A DNA stretch of 64,000 nt from Alectryocaccobium sp964389285 (GCA_964389285.1 CAYMCZ010000004.1:1-64000); one strand, 5' to 3'. Shown: positions 26,198 through 34,486, counted from the stretch's first letter. Program-made: numbers and translations. The notes: generated by a model not told the origin, from the sequence alone.

Positions 26198-26623
26198 TAT
26201 GATCTCTCTTTCCGCTTTTCAAAAAGCAAATATACTGCAAGTCTGAACAGATCAACAATTTAATAATATTGTAGCGGCGCCGCGGTTGCGTGTCAAGCAA
26301 AGACGTTTGAAACATTGGTGCAATTTGCACAAAAAAAACTCATAAAACGCGGCGGTTTTTTGTTGTGGAGAGGGCCGCAATAGATACTTGCATGTTAGTG
26401 GTGAATGATATATACTTACAGAATATGGGGGATAGTATCCTCAAATAACATGCGAAAAAGCAATTTTTGCTTTTAGTATCCGCAGAAGTGTGCTATGATA
26501 AAGCATTATAGAACAATAAACATGGTTTTGTTACTTCGCAGCTTTCAAAAAACAATTGCAGGCGCGGAGCTTTTGTGGTCTTAAAAACCCGTAATCATTG
26601 TTTTGCGAGTTAATAGTCAATAA
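26198..26623. other. 426-bp non-coding region upstream of the polysaccharide locus
   Basis: No gene is seen. There are several palindromes: GCGGCGCCGC near 26274, GTGCAA-T-TTGCAC near 26310, and GGATAGTATCC (26430-26440) flanked by Gs and Cs. An extended -10 TGCTATGAT (TATGAT at 26494-26499) is followed by over 120 bases of leader before the first gene, giving room for control of the whole locus. The region also serves as the upstream region of the divergent beta-CASP gene. Confidence 0.5.
26494..26499 (+). promoter_or_regulatory. Possible extended -10 for the polysaccharide operon
   Basis: TATGAT preceded by TGTGC matches an extended -10. The nearest -35-like TTGCTT is too far upstream (21-bp spacing), so only the extended element supports it. 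Confidence 0.35.
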
Positions 26624-27382
26624 ATGAAATTTTTTAAAGAACCCATATACGACATACACTGTCATATAATTCCGGAAGTAGACGACGGTGCGGCATCTAT
26701 GGAAGAAGCCCTGGGCATGCTTGAAGAGGAAGTCCGGCAGGGAGTGGAGTGCATAGTGCTGACGCCCCATTACCGCGTCAGGATGTTTGAGACGCCGGAA
26801 GAAAAGATATTAAGCCGCTATGAAGCCTTATGTTCCGAAGCAAAAAAGCTGTTCCCGGATCTTACGTTGAAACTCGGATGTGAATTCCATGCGCACATGG
26901 ACATGGAAGAAGATTTTAAAACCCGAAAACATTTTACCATGGCCGAAAGCGACTATATATTGCTGGAATTTTCGGGGCGGCACATGAAAAGCTTCATAAA
27001 AGAAAGGACGATGGCCGTTTTGGATGCGGGATATATACCGATAATAGCCCATATAGAAAGATATCCGGCAATGACCGGGGATACGGAATTTATCGGCGAG
27101 CTGAAAGACCGCGGAGCCTTGATGCAGGTAAACGCCGACGCCATACTTGGCGCAGACGGCATGAAAGTTAAAAACTTCTGTAAAAAGCTTCTGAAAAACG
27201 ACCTGATAGATTTTGTGGATTCGGACGCTCACTCGCTTACACACCGGTCGGTGCATATAGGCGAATGCGCCGATCATATAGCAAAAAAGCATGGCGAAGC
27301 CGTTGCGAGACGCATATTTGTGGAAAACCCGCAAGAAATATTCACGGACAAGCTTCAGATAATCCATGCACCGGAGCTTTAA
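26624..27382 (+). CDS. CpsB/YwqE-type protein-tyrosine phosphatase (PHP fold)
   Basis: A 252-residue PHP-domain phosphatase of the CpsB/CapC family. The metal site starts with D10-I-H12-C-H14 and VDDGA; later motifs are LTPHYR near 45, LGCEFH near 84, AHIERYP near 140 and VDSDAHSLTHR near 195. In Gram-positive capsule systems it dephosphorylates the CpsD tyrosine kinase, encoded two genes downstream, and so tunes polymer export. It is the first gene of the locus. The ATG lacks a recognisable Shine-Dalgarno site, which may mean weak or regulated translation. Confidence 0.93.
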   Translation: MKFFKEPIYDIHCHIIPEVDDGAASMEEALGMLEEEVRQGVECIVLTPHYRVRMFETPEEKILSRYEALCSEAKKLFPDLTLKLGCEFHAHMDMEEDFKTRKHFTMAESDYILLEFSGRHMKSFIKERTMAVLDAGYIPIIAHIERYPAMTGDTEFIGELKDRGALMQVNADAILGADGMKVKNFCKKLLKNDLIDFVDSDAHSLTHRSVHIGECADHIAKKHGEAVARRIFVENPQEIFTDKLQIIHAPEL

Positions 27383-27441
27383 AAGAGACTGTGGTAAATT
27401 AAAGGCAAGCGACAAGAAAACAGGAAGAGACGAAAAGAAAT

Positions 27442-28185
27442 ATGGACAATAAAAAAACCCAAACACAGCACAATCAGGAAGTGGAGATAGATCTGGCGCA
27501 GATATTCAGGGCCATCGGCAGGAGATGGTATATCCTTCTCATATGCGCGCTGATCGGAGGGGCACTGGCATTCGGATATACGAAATTTTTTGTTACGCCT
27601 CAGTATAAATCCACCGCCAGCATGCTTGTGCTGACAAAGGAGACGACGCTTATGTCTCTGGCGGATCTCCAGATCGGAAGCCAGTTGACGGGAGATTATA
27701 CACAGCTTATCAAAGCGCCTGACGTTTTAAATAAGACTATCGATGACGTGGGGCTTGAAATGGATTACAAGACGTTATCAAGGATGATAAGCATAAACAA
27801 CCCGTCAAGCACCCGAATTCTGGAGCTTACGGTGACGGACGCAAGTCCTGAGCGGGCGGCACAGATCGTAAACACTTTGGCCGACAACGCTTCCGAATAC
27901 ATCAGCGACGTTATGGAAGCTTCACCTCCCAAGGTGTTTTCGCAGGGCGGAATACCGATAAGCTCTTCGAGCCCCAACACGACCAAAAACGTGGCGATCG
28001 GCGTGATACTCGGGCTTATCCTGGCCGTAATCATCATAGCCGTGCGAAGCATGATGGACGATACGATCCGCACCGAGCAGGACGTGGAAAATTATCTCGG
28101 ACTTACGGTGCTTGCCTCAATACCTGACCGCACACAGGTTAAAGGCACAGCAGGCTATTATGGATATGGAGAATCAGAAAAATGA
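27442..28185 (+). CDS. CpsC/Wzz-type chain-length determinant, kinase activator
   Basis: A 247-residue membrane protein of the Wzz/CpsC family. A first transmembrane helix lies at about 31-52, a periplasm-equivalent extracellular domain follows, and a second helix lies at about 180-200 (VAIGVILGLILAVIIIAV). The short cytoplasmic tail ends in YYGYGESEK. In Gram-positives this protein activates the separate tyrosine kinase CpsD, whose start overlaps its stop by four bases. It controls polymer chain length. Confidence 0.93.
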   Translation: MDNKKTQTQHNQEVEIDLAQIFRAIGRRWYILLICALIGGALAFGYTKFFVTPQYKSTASMLVLTKETTLMSLADLQIGSQLTGDYTQLIKAPDVLNKTIDDVGLEMDYKTLSRMISINNPSSTRILELTVTDASPERAAQIVNTLADNASEYISDVMEASPPKVFSQGGIPISSSSPNTTKNVAIGVILGLILAVIIIAVRSMMDDTIRTEQDVENYLGLTVLASIPDRTQVKGTAGYYGYGESEK

Positions 28186-28955
28186 GGATAACAAAGACCG
28201 TAAGCATAAAAGACAACCGTAAATACGGATATTACTACGAAGAGGCCATGAAGACCTTAAGGACGAACATCGGCCTTTCCGGACGCAATGTCAAAAGCAT
28301 ACTTTTCACCAGCTCTCATCCGAACGAAGGCAAATCGGAACTTTCTTTCCAGATAGCGCGCCAGTTCGGGGAAGCCGGAAAAAAAGTCATTTACATAGAC
28401 GCGGATATCCGAAAAGGTTCCGCGAGCAGAAAGATGAAGCTGCCGGCCGGCATGATGGGACTTCCGCAATACTTAAGCGGACAGTGTGAGATGGACGAAA
28501 TAGGATACCATACCTCCATGCCGAACATGGACATCATCATGAGCAGTGTTTCCGCGCCCAACCCGACGGAGCTTTTTGAAACACAGGCATTTGAAGACCT
28601 GATCAGGGATCTGGAAAAAGATTATGACTATGTTATCATAGACACCGCGCCGGTAGGGACTGTTATCGACGCGGCCGTTATCGGGCAGGTATGTGACGGG
28701 GCCGTATTTGTGGTCTCCGCAAAAGACACGAGCTACCGTATGGCGCAGCGCTCAGTGGAACAGCTTGAGCGAAGCGGCTGTAAGATTTTAGGAGCCGTAT
28801 TAAACATGGTGGATCCGAAAGAAGCGGGCGTATATTCCAGCAAGTACGGCAAATATAAAAAATACGGCCGATACGGCAAATACGGAAAATACGGCCGATA
28901 CGGTTCGTCAGGAACGTCAGCGGCGCCGCCCAATTCCGGAAAGACAGGCAAATAG
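28182..28955 (+). CDS. CpsD-type autophosphorylating tyrosine kinase
   Basis: A 257-residue BY-kinase. Walker A is SSHPNEGKSE (near 47), the Walker A' motif is VIYIDADIRKG, and Walker B is VIIDTAPVG. The C-terminal 30 residues carry a run of Tyr-Gly-Lys/Arg repeats with eight tyrosines, the autophosphorylation cluster. It is activated by CpsC and reset by the CpsB phosphatase, both encoded just upstream. The repeated tail is encoded by short near-identical TACGG units and may vary in length among strains. A class-typical glycine/serine tail (SSGTSAAPPNSGKTGK) follows the cluster. Confidence 0.95.
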   Translation: MRITKTVSIKDNRKYGYYYEEAMKTLRTNIGLSGRNVKSILFTSSHPNEGKSELSFQIARQFGEAGKKVIYIDADIRKGSASRKMKLPAGMMGLPQYLSGQCEMDEIGYHTSMPNMDIIMSSVSAPNPTELFETQAFEDLIRDLEKDYDYVIIDTAPVGTVIDAAVIGQVCDGAVFVVSAKDTSYRMAQRSVEQLERSGCKILGAVLNMVDPKEAGVYSSKYGKYKKYGRYGKYGKYGRYGSSGTSAAPPNSGKTGK

Positions 28956-28961
28956 TTTTTC

Positions 28962-30002
28962 ATGAGCAAAAAAAACGCAAGACAGAAAAAAAATACCGTT
29001 ACGCTGGTGATTATCCTTATAGCGGCCGCCTGCGTCGGACTCTTTTTCGGAATAAAGATCCTGCCGTCTGTTATGGGAAACTCAGAAAACGGGAATGTTT
29101 ATACGGCCGGAGACTCCGTGCCGGATGACGAGACTTTTCAGTATGTCACCTATAACGGGAAAAAATACAAATACAACGACCATCTGACAAACATACTTCT
29201 GATGGGCATTGACAAAACAACGGAAGAAGCCTATGACGAGGCGGAAAAAACCGCAGGGCGCAGCGATGTTCTTTATCTGATCGCCATGGACCGCCAGACG
29301 GGAGACTATACCCAGATCAAGATTCCGAGAGATACCATGACAAGCATACACTTTATCGGAAAGGACGGATCGGATCAGGGCTGGCAGGAGGACCATATCT
29401 CCCTTGCGTATTATTTCGGAGACGGAAAGTATGAAAGCTGCGAGCTGACAAGAGACGCCGTATCAAAGCTCTTTTACAATGTGCCCATCCGCAAATACGC
29501 GGCGCTTTCTCTCGATTGCATCGACGCGCTGGCAAAGACGGCGGGAGAAGTTACCGTAAAAGTTCCGAACGATTCACTCGAGGAAAAGCATCCCGAATTC
29601 AAAAAGGGCGAAACGGTGGTGCTCACTCCCGAAAACACGGAGAATTTTGTACGTTCGAGAGATACCGAAAAAAGCCAGAGCGCGGTTGCCAGAAGCGAGC
29701 GCCAGGATGCTTATCTTAAGGCATATAAATCGCTTGCGAGAACACGCTCAAACGAGGATCCGCATTTTCTGACGGAGATATATGAAGCCGTAAAGCCCTA
29801 TATGGTCACAAATATGGACAACGGAGAATTCGTGGATATGCTGGAGGCTGCAGTGACCGATGCCGACAGCCAATCCTTAACGCTTCCGGGCGAGGGCGTA
29901 TCTGGGACAGACGAGATATACGACCAATATATTGTGGATCAGGACGCATTATATGACCTGATAATAAATACATTTTATGTTGAAGTGAAAGATCAGACAT
30001 GA
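28962..30002 (+). CDS. LytR-CpsA-Psr (LCP) family glycopolymer ligase
   Basis: A 346-residue LCP protein. A single N-terminal membrane anchor (about 12-34) precedes the extracellular LCP domain, with LLMGIDK, DVLYLIAMDRQTGDYTQ, IKIPRDT and the later RSRDTEKSQSAVARSERQ arginine-rich motif. The family transfers glycopolymers from undecaprenyl-pyrophosphate to peptidoglycan. Its place after cpsB-C-D implies that the polymer of this locus is attached to the wall. The stop overlaps the sortase start (ATGA). Confidence 0.94.
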   Translation: MSKKNARQKKNTVTLVIILIAAACVGLFFGIKILPSVMGNSENGNVYTAGDSVPDDETFQYVTYNGKKYKYNDHLTNILLMGIDKTTEEAYDEAEKTAGRSDVLYLIAMDRQTGDYTQIKIPRDTMTSIHFIGKDGSDQGWQEDHISLAYYFGDGKYESCELTRDAVSKLFYNVPIRKYAALSLDCIDALAKTAGEVTVKVPNDSLEEKHPEFKKGETVVLTPENTENFVRSRDTEKSQSAVARSERQDAYLKAYKSLARTRSNEDPHFLTEIYEAVKPYMVTNMDNGEFVDMLEAAVTDADSQSLTLPGEGVSGTDEIYDQYIVDQDALYDLIINTFYVEVKDQT

Positions 30003-30790
30003 TTAAAAAAATTATTCTTGTCCTCATCGTAGCGGCGGCAGCTGTTTTTGCCGGACTGGCCGTGCATGACTATTTAAAAGAAAAAAACGCGGGTCAGATT
30101 TACGAGGAGGCACAGGAGGAATACAAAATAACGCCGACGCCGACCCCTGAGCCGGTGGTCGAAACTCCCGAGCCGACACCGACCCCTGAGCCGGTGCAGG
30201 TACCGATAGATTTTAAATCGCTTCAGGAAGCAAATCCGGATATTTACGCATGGATAACCATACCGAACACATTGGTGGATTACCCGATACTTCAGAACCC
30301 GGATGATGACGACTACTATCTGCATAGAAACATGTACGGTCAGGATGAGTACGCCGGAGCGCTGTACACGCAGGCCACTTACAATACAAAAGATTTTGAA
30401 AAAGATCCCGTGACTGTCGTCTACGGGCATGCCATGAAAAACGGCACCATGCTCCGGGGAATAAAGGACTACATGGACAAAGATTTCTTTGACAACAACA
30501 AAGAGATTTTAGTCTATACTCCGGACTCGATTCTGCATTATCAGGTATTCGCCGGATATATTTATGACGACAGGCTTATTCCGGAATGGTATAATTTCGA
30601 CACTCCGGAGGGGCTTAAGCTTTACATACAGGATATTTACGACGTAAGGGACATGAGTTCCAATTTCGACATGGAGATGAAGGATAAGCTGGACGAAAAC
30701 AGCAAAATCCTTACACTGTCCACCTGCTACGACGCGGATTCGGTGCAGCGCTACCTTCTGCAGGCCGTACTCGTTGAAGCGGAGCATTAA
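29999..30790 (+). CDS. Class B sortase
   Basis: A 263-residue class B sortase. An N-terminal membrane anchor (4-24) is followed by a proline/threonine-rich spacer (TPTPTPEP repeats, about 43-66) that could span the wall. The catalytic residues are H144 (VVYGHAMKNG), C243 (LTLSTCYDAD) and R251 (SVQRYLLQAVL). It would anchor proteins bearing a sorting signal; the next gene encodes an SPATG protein and the window also has an SPKTG protein, both fitting the (S/P)PXTG signal of clostridial SrtB. It is translationally coupled to the LCP gene. A sortase inside a polysaccharide regulatory block is unusual. Confidence 0.94.
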   Translation: MIKKIILVLIVAAAAVFAGLAVHDYLKEKNAGQIYEEAQEEYKITPTPTPEPVVETPEPTPTPEPVQVPIDFKSLQEANPDIYAWITIPNTLVDYPILQNPDDDDYYLHRNMYGQDEYAGALYTQATYNTKDFEKDPVTVVYGHAMKNGTMLRGIKDYMDKDFFDNNKEILVYTPDSILHYQVFAGYIYDDRLIPEWYNFDTPEGLKLYIQDIYDVRDMSSNFDMEMKDKLDENSKILTLSTCYDADSVQRYLLQAVLVEAEH

Positions 30791-30800
30791 TATTTTCGAT

Positions 30801-30820
30801 AAATCTATCTTTATAGATTT
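30801..30820. promoter_or_regulatory. Perfect 8-bp hairpin between sortase and SPATG protein genes
   Basis: AAATCTAT (30801-30808), loop CTTT, then ATAGATTT (30813-30820). No T-run follows. It lies in the 100-bp gap before a gene with a much stronger ribosome-binding site and could be a processing or attenuation site separating sortase and substrate expression. Confidence 0.4.
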
Positions 30821-30890
30821 ATATATACGATATCAGGAATCAAACGTTTCTGACATCGCTCAGATTCTTGAGAAAGGAGGAAAAAGCAAC

Positions 30891-31496
30891 ATGTTTAAAA
30901 AACTTGTAGCAGTCATAGCTGCAGCAGCTATGGTTATGGGTATCGGCACGACCGCTTTTGCTGCGGAGTCCAAGCAGGAAGCGTCACCATACCTTGAGAT
31001 CACGGCTGAGTATATCAACACAGGCCTTAGCGCTGACGTTGACGCTCTTTGCCAGGCTATCAATGCCGGAACAAAGACGATTGCCGATACAGGTGCAAAC
31101 GTGGGAAGCGCAGTGGCTCTTACTGCAGTATGGGATGTTCATACAGTAGGAGAAACGGAAACTGCAAAGGTTAAATTCCCCGCAGCTGCAACAACACCTG
31201 TAATTGACAAGCTTACAACAGATTACACAAACATTCGCTGCCTGCATTTCAATATTGCAAAAGGCGCATGGGAAGTAATCAAGGCTGACAAGGTTGACTA
31301 TACTGCAAAGAAAGCGACTTTCACGTTTGAGAGCTGTTCACCGGTGATCGTTATCGCCGACAAATCTTCTTCAGGCTCAGGCGGAAAGACTTCTCCTGCA
31401 ACAGGCTCAACCACAAAAACGGCTGCATACGCTACAGTAGCAGGACTTTTTGCACTGGCTGCAGTTGGCTTTGCTATGAGAAGAAAAGCTCACTAA
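30891..31496 (+). CDS. Small secreted protein with SPATG sorting signal, likely substrate of the adjacent sortase
   Basis: A 201-residue protein: signal peptide about 1-24 (ends TTAFAAES), a compact beta-rich domain of about 135 residues, a glycine/serine linker, SPATG at 168-172, a hydrophobic helix and an RRKAH tail. I recognise no named family; the C-terminal part TFTFESCSPVIVIAD recalls small extracellular domains in other clostridial surface proteins. AAAGGAGG lies nine bases before the ATG at 30891; the in-frame ATG at 30774 lies in the sortase end and lacks a site. Codon use differs from the neighbours (many GCT and GCA), suggesting high expression. A GC-rich hairpin follows. Confidence 0.85.
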   Translation: MFKKLVAVIAAAAMVMGIGTTAFAAESKQEASPYLEITAEYINTGLSADVDALCQAINAGTKTIADTGANVGSAVALTAVWDVHTVGETETAKVKFPAAATTPVIDKLTTDYTNIRCLHFNIAKGAWEVIKADKVDYTAKKATFTFESCSPVIVIADKSSSGSGGKTSPATGSTTKTAAYATVAGLFALAAVGFAMRRKAH

Positions 31497-31532
31497 TCTG
31501 AGACTTAAGTTTCTTGTAGACCAAAGTAAGGA

Positions 31533-31581
31533 CTCTCTATAGAGAGGGAAGATGCCGGGGAGCTTACGCTCCCGCGGCATC
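31533..31581 (+). terminator. Palindrome and GC-rich hairpin after the SPATG gene
   Basis: A perfect 14-bp palindrome CTCTCTATAGAGAG (31533-31546) precedes a strong stem, GATGCCGGGGAGC (31551-31563) with GCTCCCGCGGCATC (31568-31581). No U-run follows, so it may be a partial terminator or an RNA-stabilising structure limiting read-through into the sugar genes. A further stem (CTAACGCC/GGCGTTAG) lies near 31675-31700. Confidence 0.6.
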
Positions 31582-31736
31582 CCTTCTGAAATATCAGGGT
31601 CAGCGTTTTACCGGTCAGATCAGTCATGATATTACGGGCAGAACGCTGAAAACAGGAGCTTTATTTTTTTTGGCTAACGCCGTGTTAGGGAGGCGTTAGT
31701 CGGCGGAACAGATATACATTTACGGACAAAGCCGGT

Positions 31737-33728
31737 ATGAACGAAAACCCGAAACACACAGGCGACAATGCCGACATACAATTTAAAAAACACAGAGTCG
31801 AGCACTGGCAGCTGATCAGGATATTTCTTGTACTGTTTGATGCGGCTGCCGTAGCCGTGTCATATTTTTTCGCCCTTTTGCTCAGGTTTGACATGAACTA
31901 CAGTTCGATACCTGATAAATATCTGGATTCTTACAGACGATTTATTCTGCTTTATATCGTCATCTGCATAGCGATATTTATTATCTTCAGGCTTTACAAC
32001 AGTATATGGCGGTTTGCAAGCTACGCCGAACTTTACAGAGTCATTTTAGCATCCCTGATAACACTCGGAGCAAACATTCTTCTGATGAATTTATTTGCAG
32101 GAGGAATGCCGCTTTCTTACTATGTATTCGGTATAGTGATCCAGTTCATTCTGACGCTGGGGATCAGGTTTTCGTACAGATTCATTTATCTGTTTCGCGG
32201 CCGCAACAATAAAGCCGGAAAAGATCAAAAGAATATTATGCTGATAGGCGCGGGAAGCACGGGGCGCGCGATCATGAGCGAACTTAAGACTTCCAAAGAG
32301 GTAAACGAGGTCGTTAAATGCATAATAGACGACAACCCCAACAAATGGGACAGATACGTGGATAAAGCCAAGGTGATAGGCGGCAGGGAATGTATAGCCG
32401 AAGCGGCCGAAAAGTATCGTATCGACAAAATCTATATTGCCATTCCCAGCGCTACCGCGAAGCAGCGCAAGGATATCGTAGAGATCTGCAAAGAGACCGG
32501 CTGCGAAGTTAAAGCCATTCCGTCCGGAGTGCAAGTAGCCACCGGAAAGGTTACCATCAGCAGTATGCGCCGGGTGGATATAGAAGATCTGCTGGGCAGA
32601 GATCCCGTACGGGTAAACATGGACGAAATTCTGGATGCCATACAGGGCAAAACGGTGCTTGTAACGGGAGGAGGCGGTTCTATCGGCAGCGAGCTTTGCC
32701 GCCAGATAGCAGCCCACAATCCTAAGCAGCTGATTATTTTTGACGTCTATGAAAACAATATTTACGATATACAGCTTGAATTGAGAAACAGATATCCTTT
32801 CTTAAAGATGGAGTTCATAATCGGATCAGTCCGCGATTCCAGAAAAATATGGAAACTGTTTGAGACGTATCGGCCGGATATTGTTTACCATGCGGCGGCC
32901 CATAAGCACGTGCCCCTTATGGAAGATTCACCATGTGAGGCCATTAAAAACAACGCCATAGGCACATACAAAACCGCTTATGCGGCAATGGTTTTCGGCG
33001 CAAAGCGTTTTGTACTCATCAGCACTGACAAGGCGGTGAATCCCACAAATATAATGGGCGCGTCAAAGCGTCTGTGCGAGATGATAGTGCAGACTTTTGA
33101 TAAAAAAATAAAGCAGGGCCGTGCCTTTGAAATGCCGCAGCTCTTTACTCACTGGATCAGAGATGCACATGCGGACAGCCTGAGCGACGCAGCGCTGATG
33201 AACGTAAGCACGGACTTCGTGTCGGTGCGCTTCGGCAACGTACTCGGCAGCAACGGTTCCGTCATACCGCTATTTAAAAAACAGATTGCAAAAGGCGGTC
33301 CCGTAACCGTAACCCATCCCGAGATCATCAGATATTTCATGACCATACCCGAGGCAGTGAGTCTGGTGCTCCAGGCCGGAGCCTATGCAAAGGGCGGAGA
33401 AATATTTGTGCTCGATATGGGGGAGCCTGTCAAAATAGACAAACTTGCGCGAAACCTTATCCGGCTTTCAGGCTACAGACCGGACGTAGACATAAAAGTG
33501 ATCTATACCGGTCTTCGTCCGGGTGAAAAGCTCTACGAAGAAAAACTGATGGCTGAAGAAGGTCTCACAAAGACCGAAAACGACATGATCCATATCGGAA
33601 AGCCGATAGCTTTCGATGAAGACGAGTTTTTGAAGCAGCTGTCGGAGCTGATGGTGGCATCATATAACAACAAAGATAATATAAGAGAACTGGTGCAGGA
33701 GATCGTGGTGAATTATAAGCCGGCGTAA
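31737..33728 (+). CDS. Membrane-bound nucleotide-sugar 4,6-dehydratase (PglF/CapD/FlaA1-like)
   Basis: A 663-residue enzyme: four N-terminal membrane helices (about 20-145), a CoA-binding-like nucleotide domain (LIGAGSTGRAI near 163) and a C-terminal extended SDR domain (VTGGGGSIGSELCRQI near 308, STDKAVNP, then MGASKR in place of YxxxK). That Tyr-to-Met pattern is typical of PglF-type UDP-GlcNAc 4,6-dehydratases, giving a 4-keto sugar. About 33 residues (460-492) not expected in the family sit before FVSVRFGNVLGSNGS. The downstream aminotransferase, acetyltransferase and sugar transferase would complete a bacillosamine-type pathway. Confidence 0.92.
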   Translation: MNENPKHTGDNADIQFKKHRVEHWQLIRIFLVLFDAAAVAVSYFFALLLRFDMNYSSIPDKYLDSYRRFILLYIVICIAIFIIFRLYNSIWRFASYAELYRVILASLITLGANILLMNLFAGGMPLSYYVFGIVIQFILTLGIRFSYRFIYLFRGRNNKAGKDQKNIMLIGAGSTGRAIMSELKTSKEVNEVVKCIIDDNPNKWDRYVDKAKVIGGRECIAEAAEKYRIDKIYIAIPSATAKQRKDIVEICKETGCEVKAIPSGVQVATGKVTISSMRRVDIEDLLGRDPVRVNMDEILDAIQGKTVLVTGGGGSIGSELCRQIAAHNPKQLIIFDVYENNIYDIQLELRNRYPFLKMEFIIGSVRDSRKIWKLFETYRPDIVYHAAAHKHVPLMEDSPCEAIKNNAIGTYKTAYAAMVFGAKRFVLISTDKAVNPTNIMGASKRLCEMIVQTFDKKIKQGRAFEMPQLFTHWIRDAHADSLSDAALMNVSTDFVSVRFGNVLGSNGSVIPLFKKQIAKGGPVTVTHPEIIRYFMTIPEAVSLVLQAGAYAKGGEIFVLDMGEPVKIDKLARNLIRLSGYRPDVDIKVIYTGLRPGEKLYEEKLMAEEGLTKTENDMIHIGKPIAFDEDEFLKQLSELMVASYNNKDNIRELVQEIVVNYKPA

Positions 33729-33740
33729 TATGTTATATTT

Positions 33741-34145
33741 TTATAATAGGTTAAATAAAGAGAAAAATTCGGAAACCGTAACTATTTGAATTTTACCATA
33801 ATTTTTCAGATCGCTAAGATCCTTATCTCCGCTAATGATATATAGACAGTTGGCATCGACTGCACAATTGATAAATTTGTTATCATCTTCATCTCTGCAA
33901 ACTTTGATGTCGGAAGTAGTGATAATCAGTTTCATTGCAGCGATGATCGCAGTAAGAGGGATCGAAACGGGTTTTTCTGGGTATCTTGAGAAAAGTTCAT
34001 TCACGGTTTCCTGATACTCCGTAATTATTTCTGGTGAAGCATATGCCACCAGCTTATGCTTCACCAATAGTTCTATCAAGTCTCTGGGATGACCTCCGAA
34101 AAAAATGGCAGAGACAACTACATTGGTATCGATAACTATTTTCAT
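33741..34145 (-). CDS. PIN-domain toxin (VapC-like)
   Basis: A 134-residue PIN nuclease. The acidic residues are visible in KIVIDTNVVVSA (D5), ITEYQE, CRDEDDNKFINCA and YIISGDKDL. The family cleaves RNA when released from its antitoxin. Its start overlaps the stop of the upstream AbrB-type gene by four bases. The pair is encoded on the minus strand inside the polysaccharide locus, ending only 12 bp from the dehydratase gene. No truncation is seen. Confidence 0.88.
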   Translation of the reverse strand: MKIVIDTNVVVSAIFFGGHPRDLIELLVKHKLVAYASPEIITEYQETVNELFSRYPEKPVSIPLTAIIAAMKLIITTSDIKVCRDEDDNKFINCAVDANCLYIISGDKDLSDLKNYGKIQIVTVSEFFSLFNLL

Positions 34146-34423
34146 ATAACGGGTTTTCTCCTCTCGCGGACTGTTTTTACGGCATCAGTTATATCATTCT
34201 CGGTAAGATTGACATCAGCTGCCCATTTGGCAGCAGCGTCCATGAGATTTTGAAACTCAGAGATATCCGGCTTAGGAATTGGTTTTAACAAAATATTGGA
34301 ACCATCGCTGATAACCATCAGTTTAATACCGGGAACGATGCTCAAACTGTCACGAATAGATTTAGGCAGTACCACTTGACCTTTTGAAGAGACAGCGGTA
34401 ACATCAGTTATGTATTTTGACAT
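34142..34423 (-). CDS. AbrB/MazE-family antitoxin
   Basis: A 93-residue protein with a SpoVT/AbrB-type swapped-hairpin DNA-binding domain (TAVSSKGQVVLPKSIRDSL, about 10-28, then GIKLMVISDGSNILLKPI) and a C-terminal toxin-binding helix. It would neutralise the PIN toxin and repress its own promoter. I start at the ATG at 34423, eight bases after AAGGAGG; extending to 34486 would run through the promoter. A palindrome overlaps the region just upstream. Confidence 0.88.
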   Translation of the reverse strand: MSKYITDVTAVSSKGQVVLPKSIRDSLSIVPGIKLMVISDGSNILLKPIPKPDISEFQNLMDAAAKWAADVNLTENDITDAVKTVRERRKPVI

Positions 34424-34438
34424 GACGAAAACCTCCTT

Positions 34439-34486
34439 GTAAGAATATCTTACCGCAATTATAAACGATGAGAAGGTTTTATTCAA
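34439..34486 (-). promoter_or_regulatory. Promoter and palindromic operator of the PIN/AbrB pair
   Basis: On the minus strand TTGAAT (34481-34486) and TATAAT (34458-34463) are 17 bp apart. Just downstream, GTAAGA-ATA-TCTTAC (34439-34453) is a perfect inverted repeat ideally placed for autorepression by the AbrB-type antitoxin. Confidence 0.75.

Noticed and set aside
24960..26263. Plus-strand open frames inside the beta-CASP gene
   Set aside because: They mirror a conserved metallo-beta-lactamase gene and show no family motif or start signal of their own.
28845..28910. A CRISPR-like or VNTR array
   Set aside because: The short TACGG repeats are in frame and encode the tyrosine cluster of CpsD; there are no spacers. 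No CRISPR array was seen anywhere in the window.
30774..30890. An N-terminal extension of the SPATG protein starting inside the sortase gene
   Set aside because: The extension would displace the signal peptide from the N-terminus, and the AAAGGAGG site lies just before the ATG at 30891.
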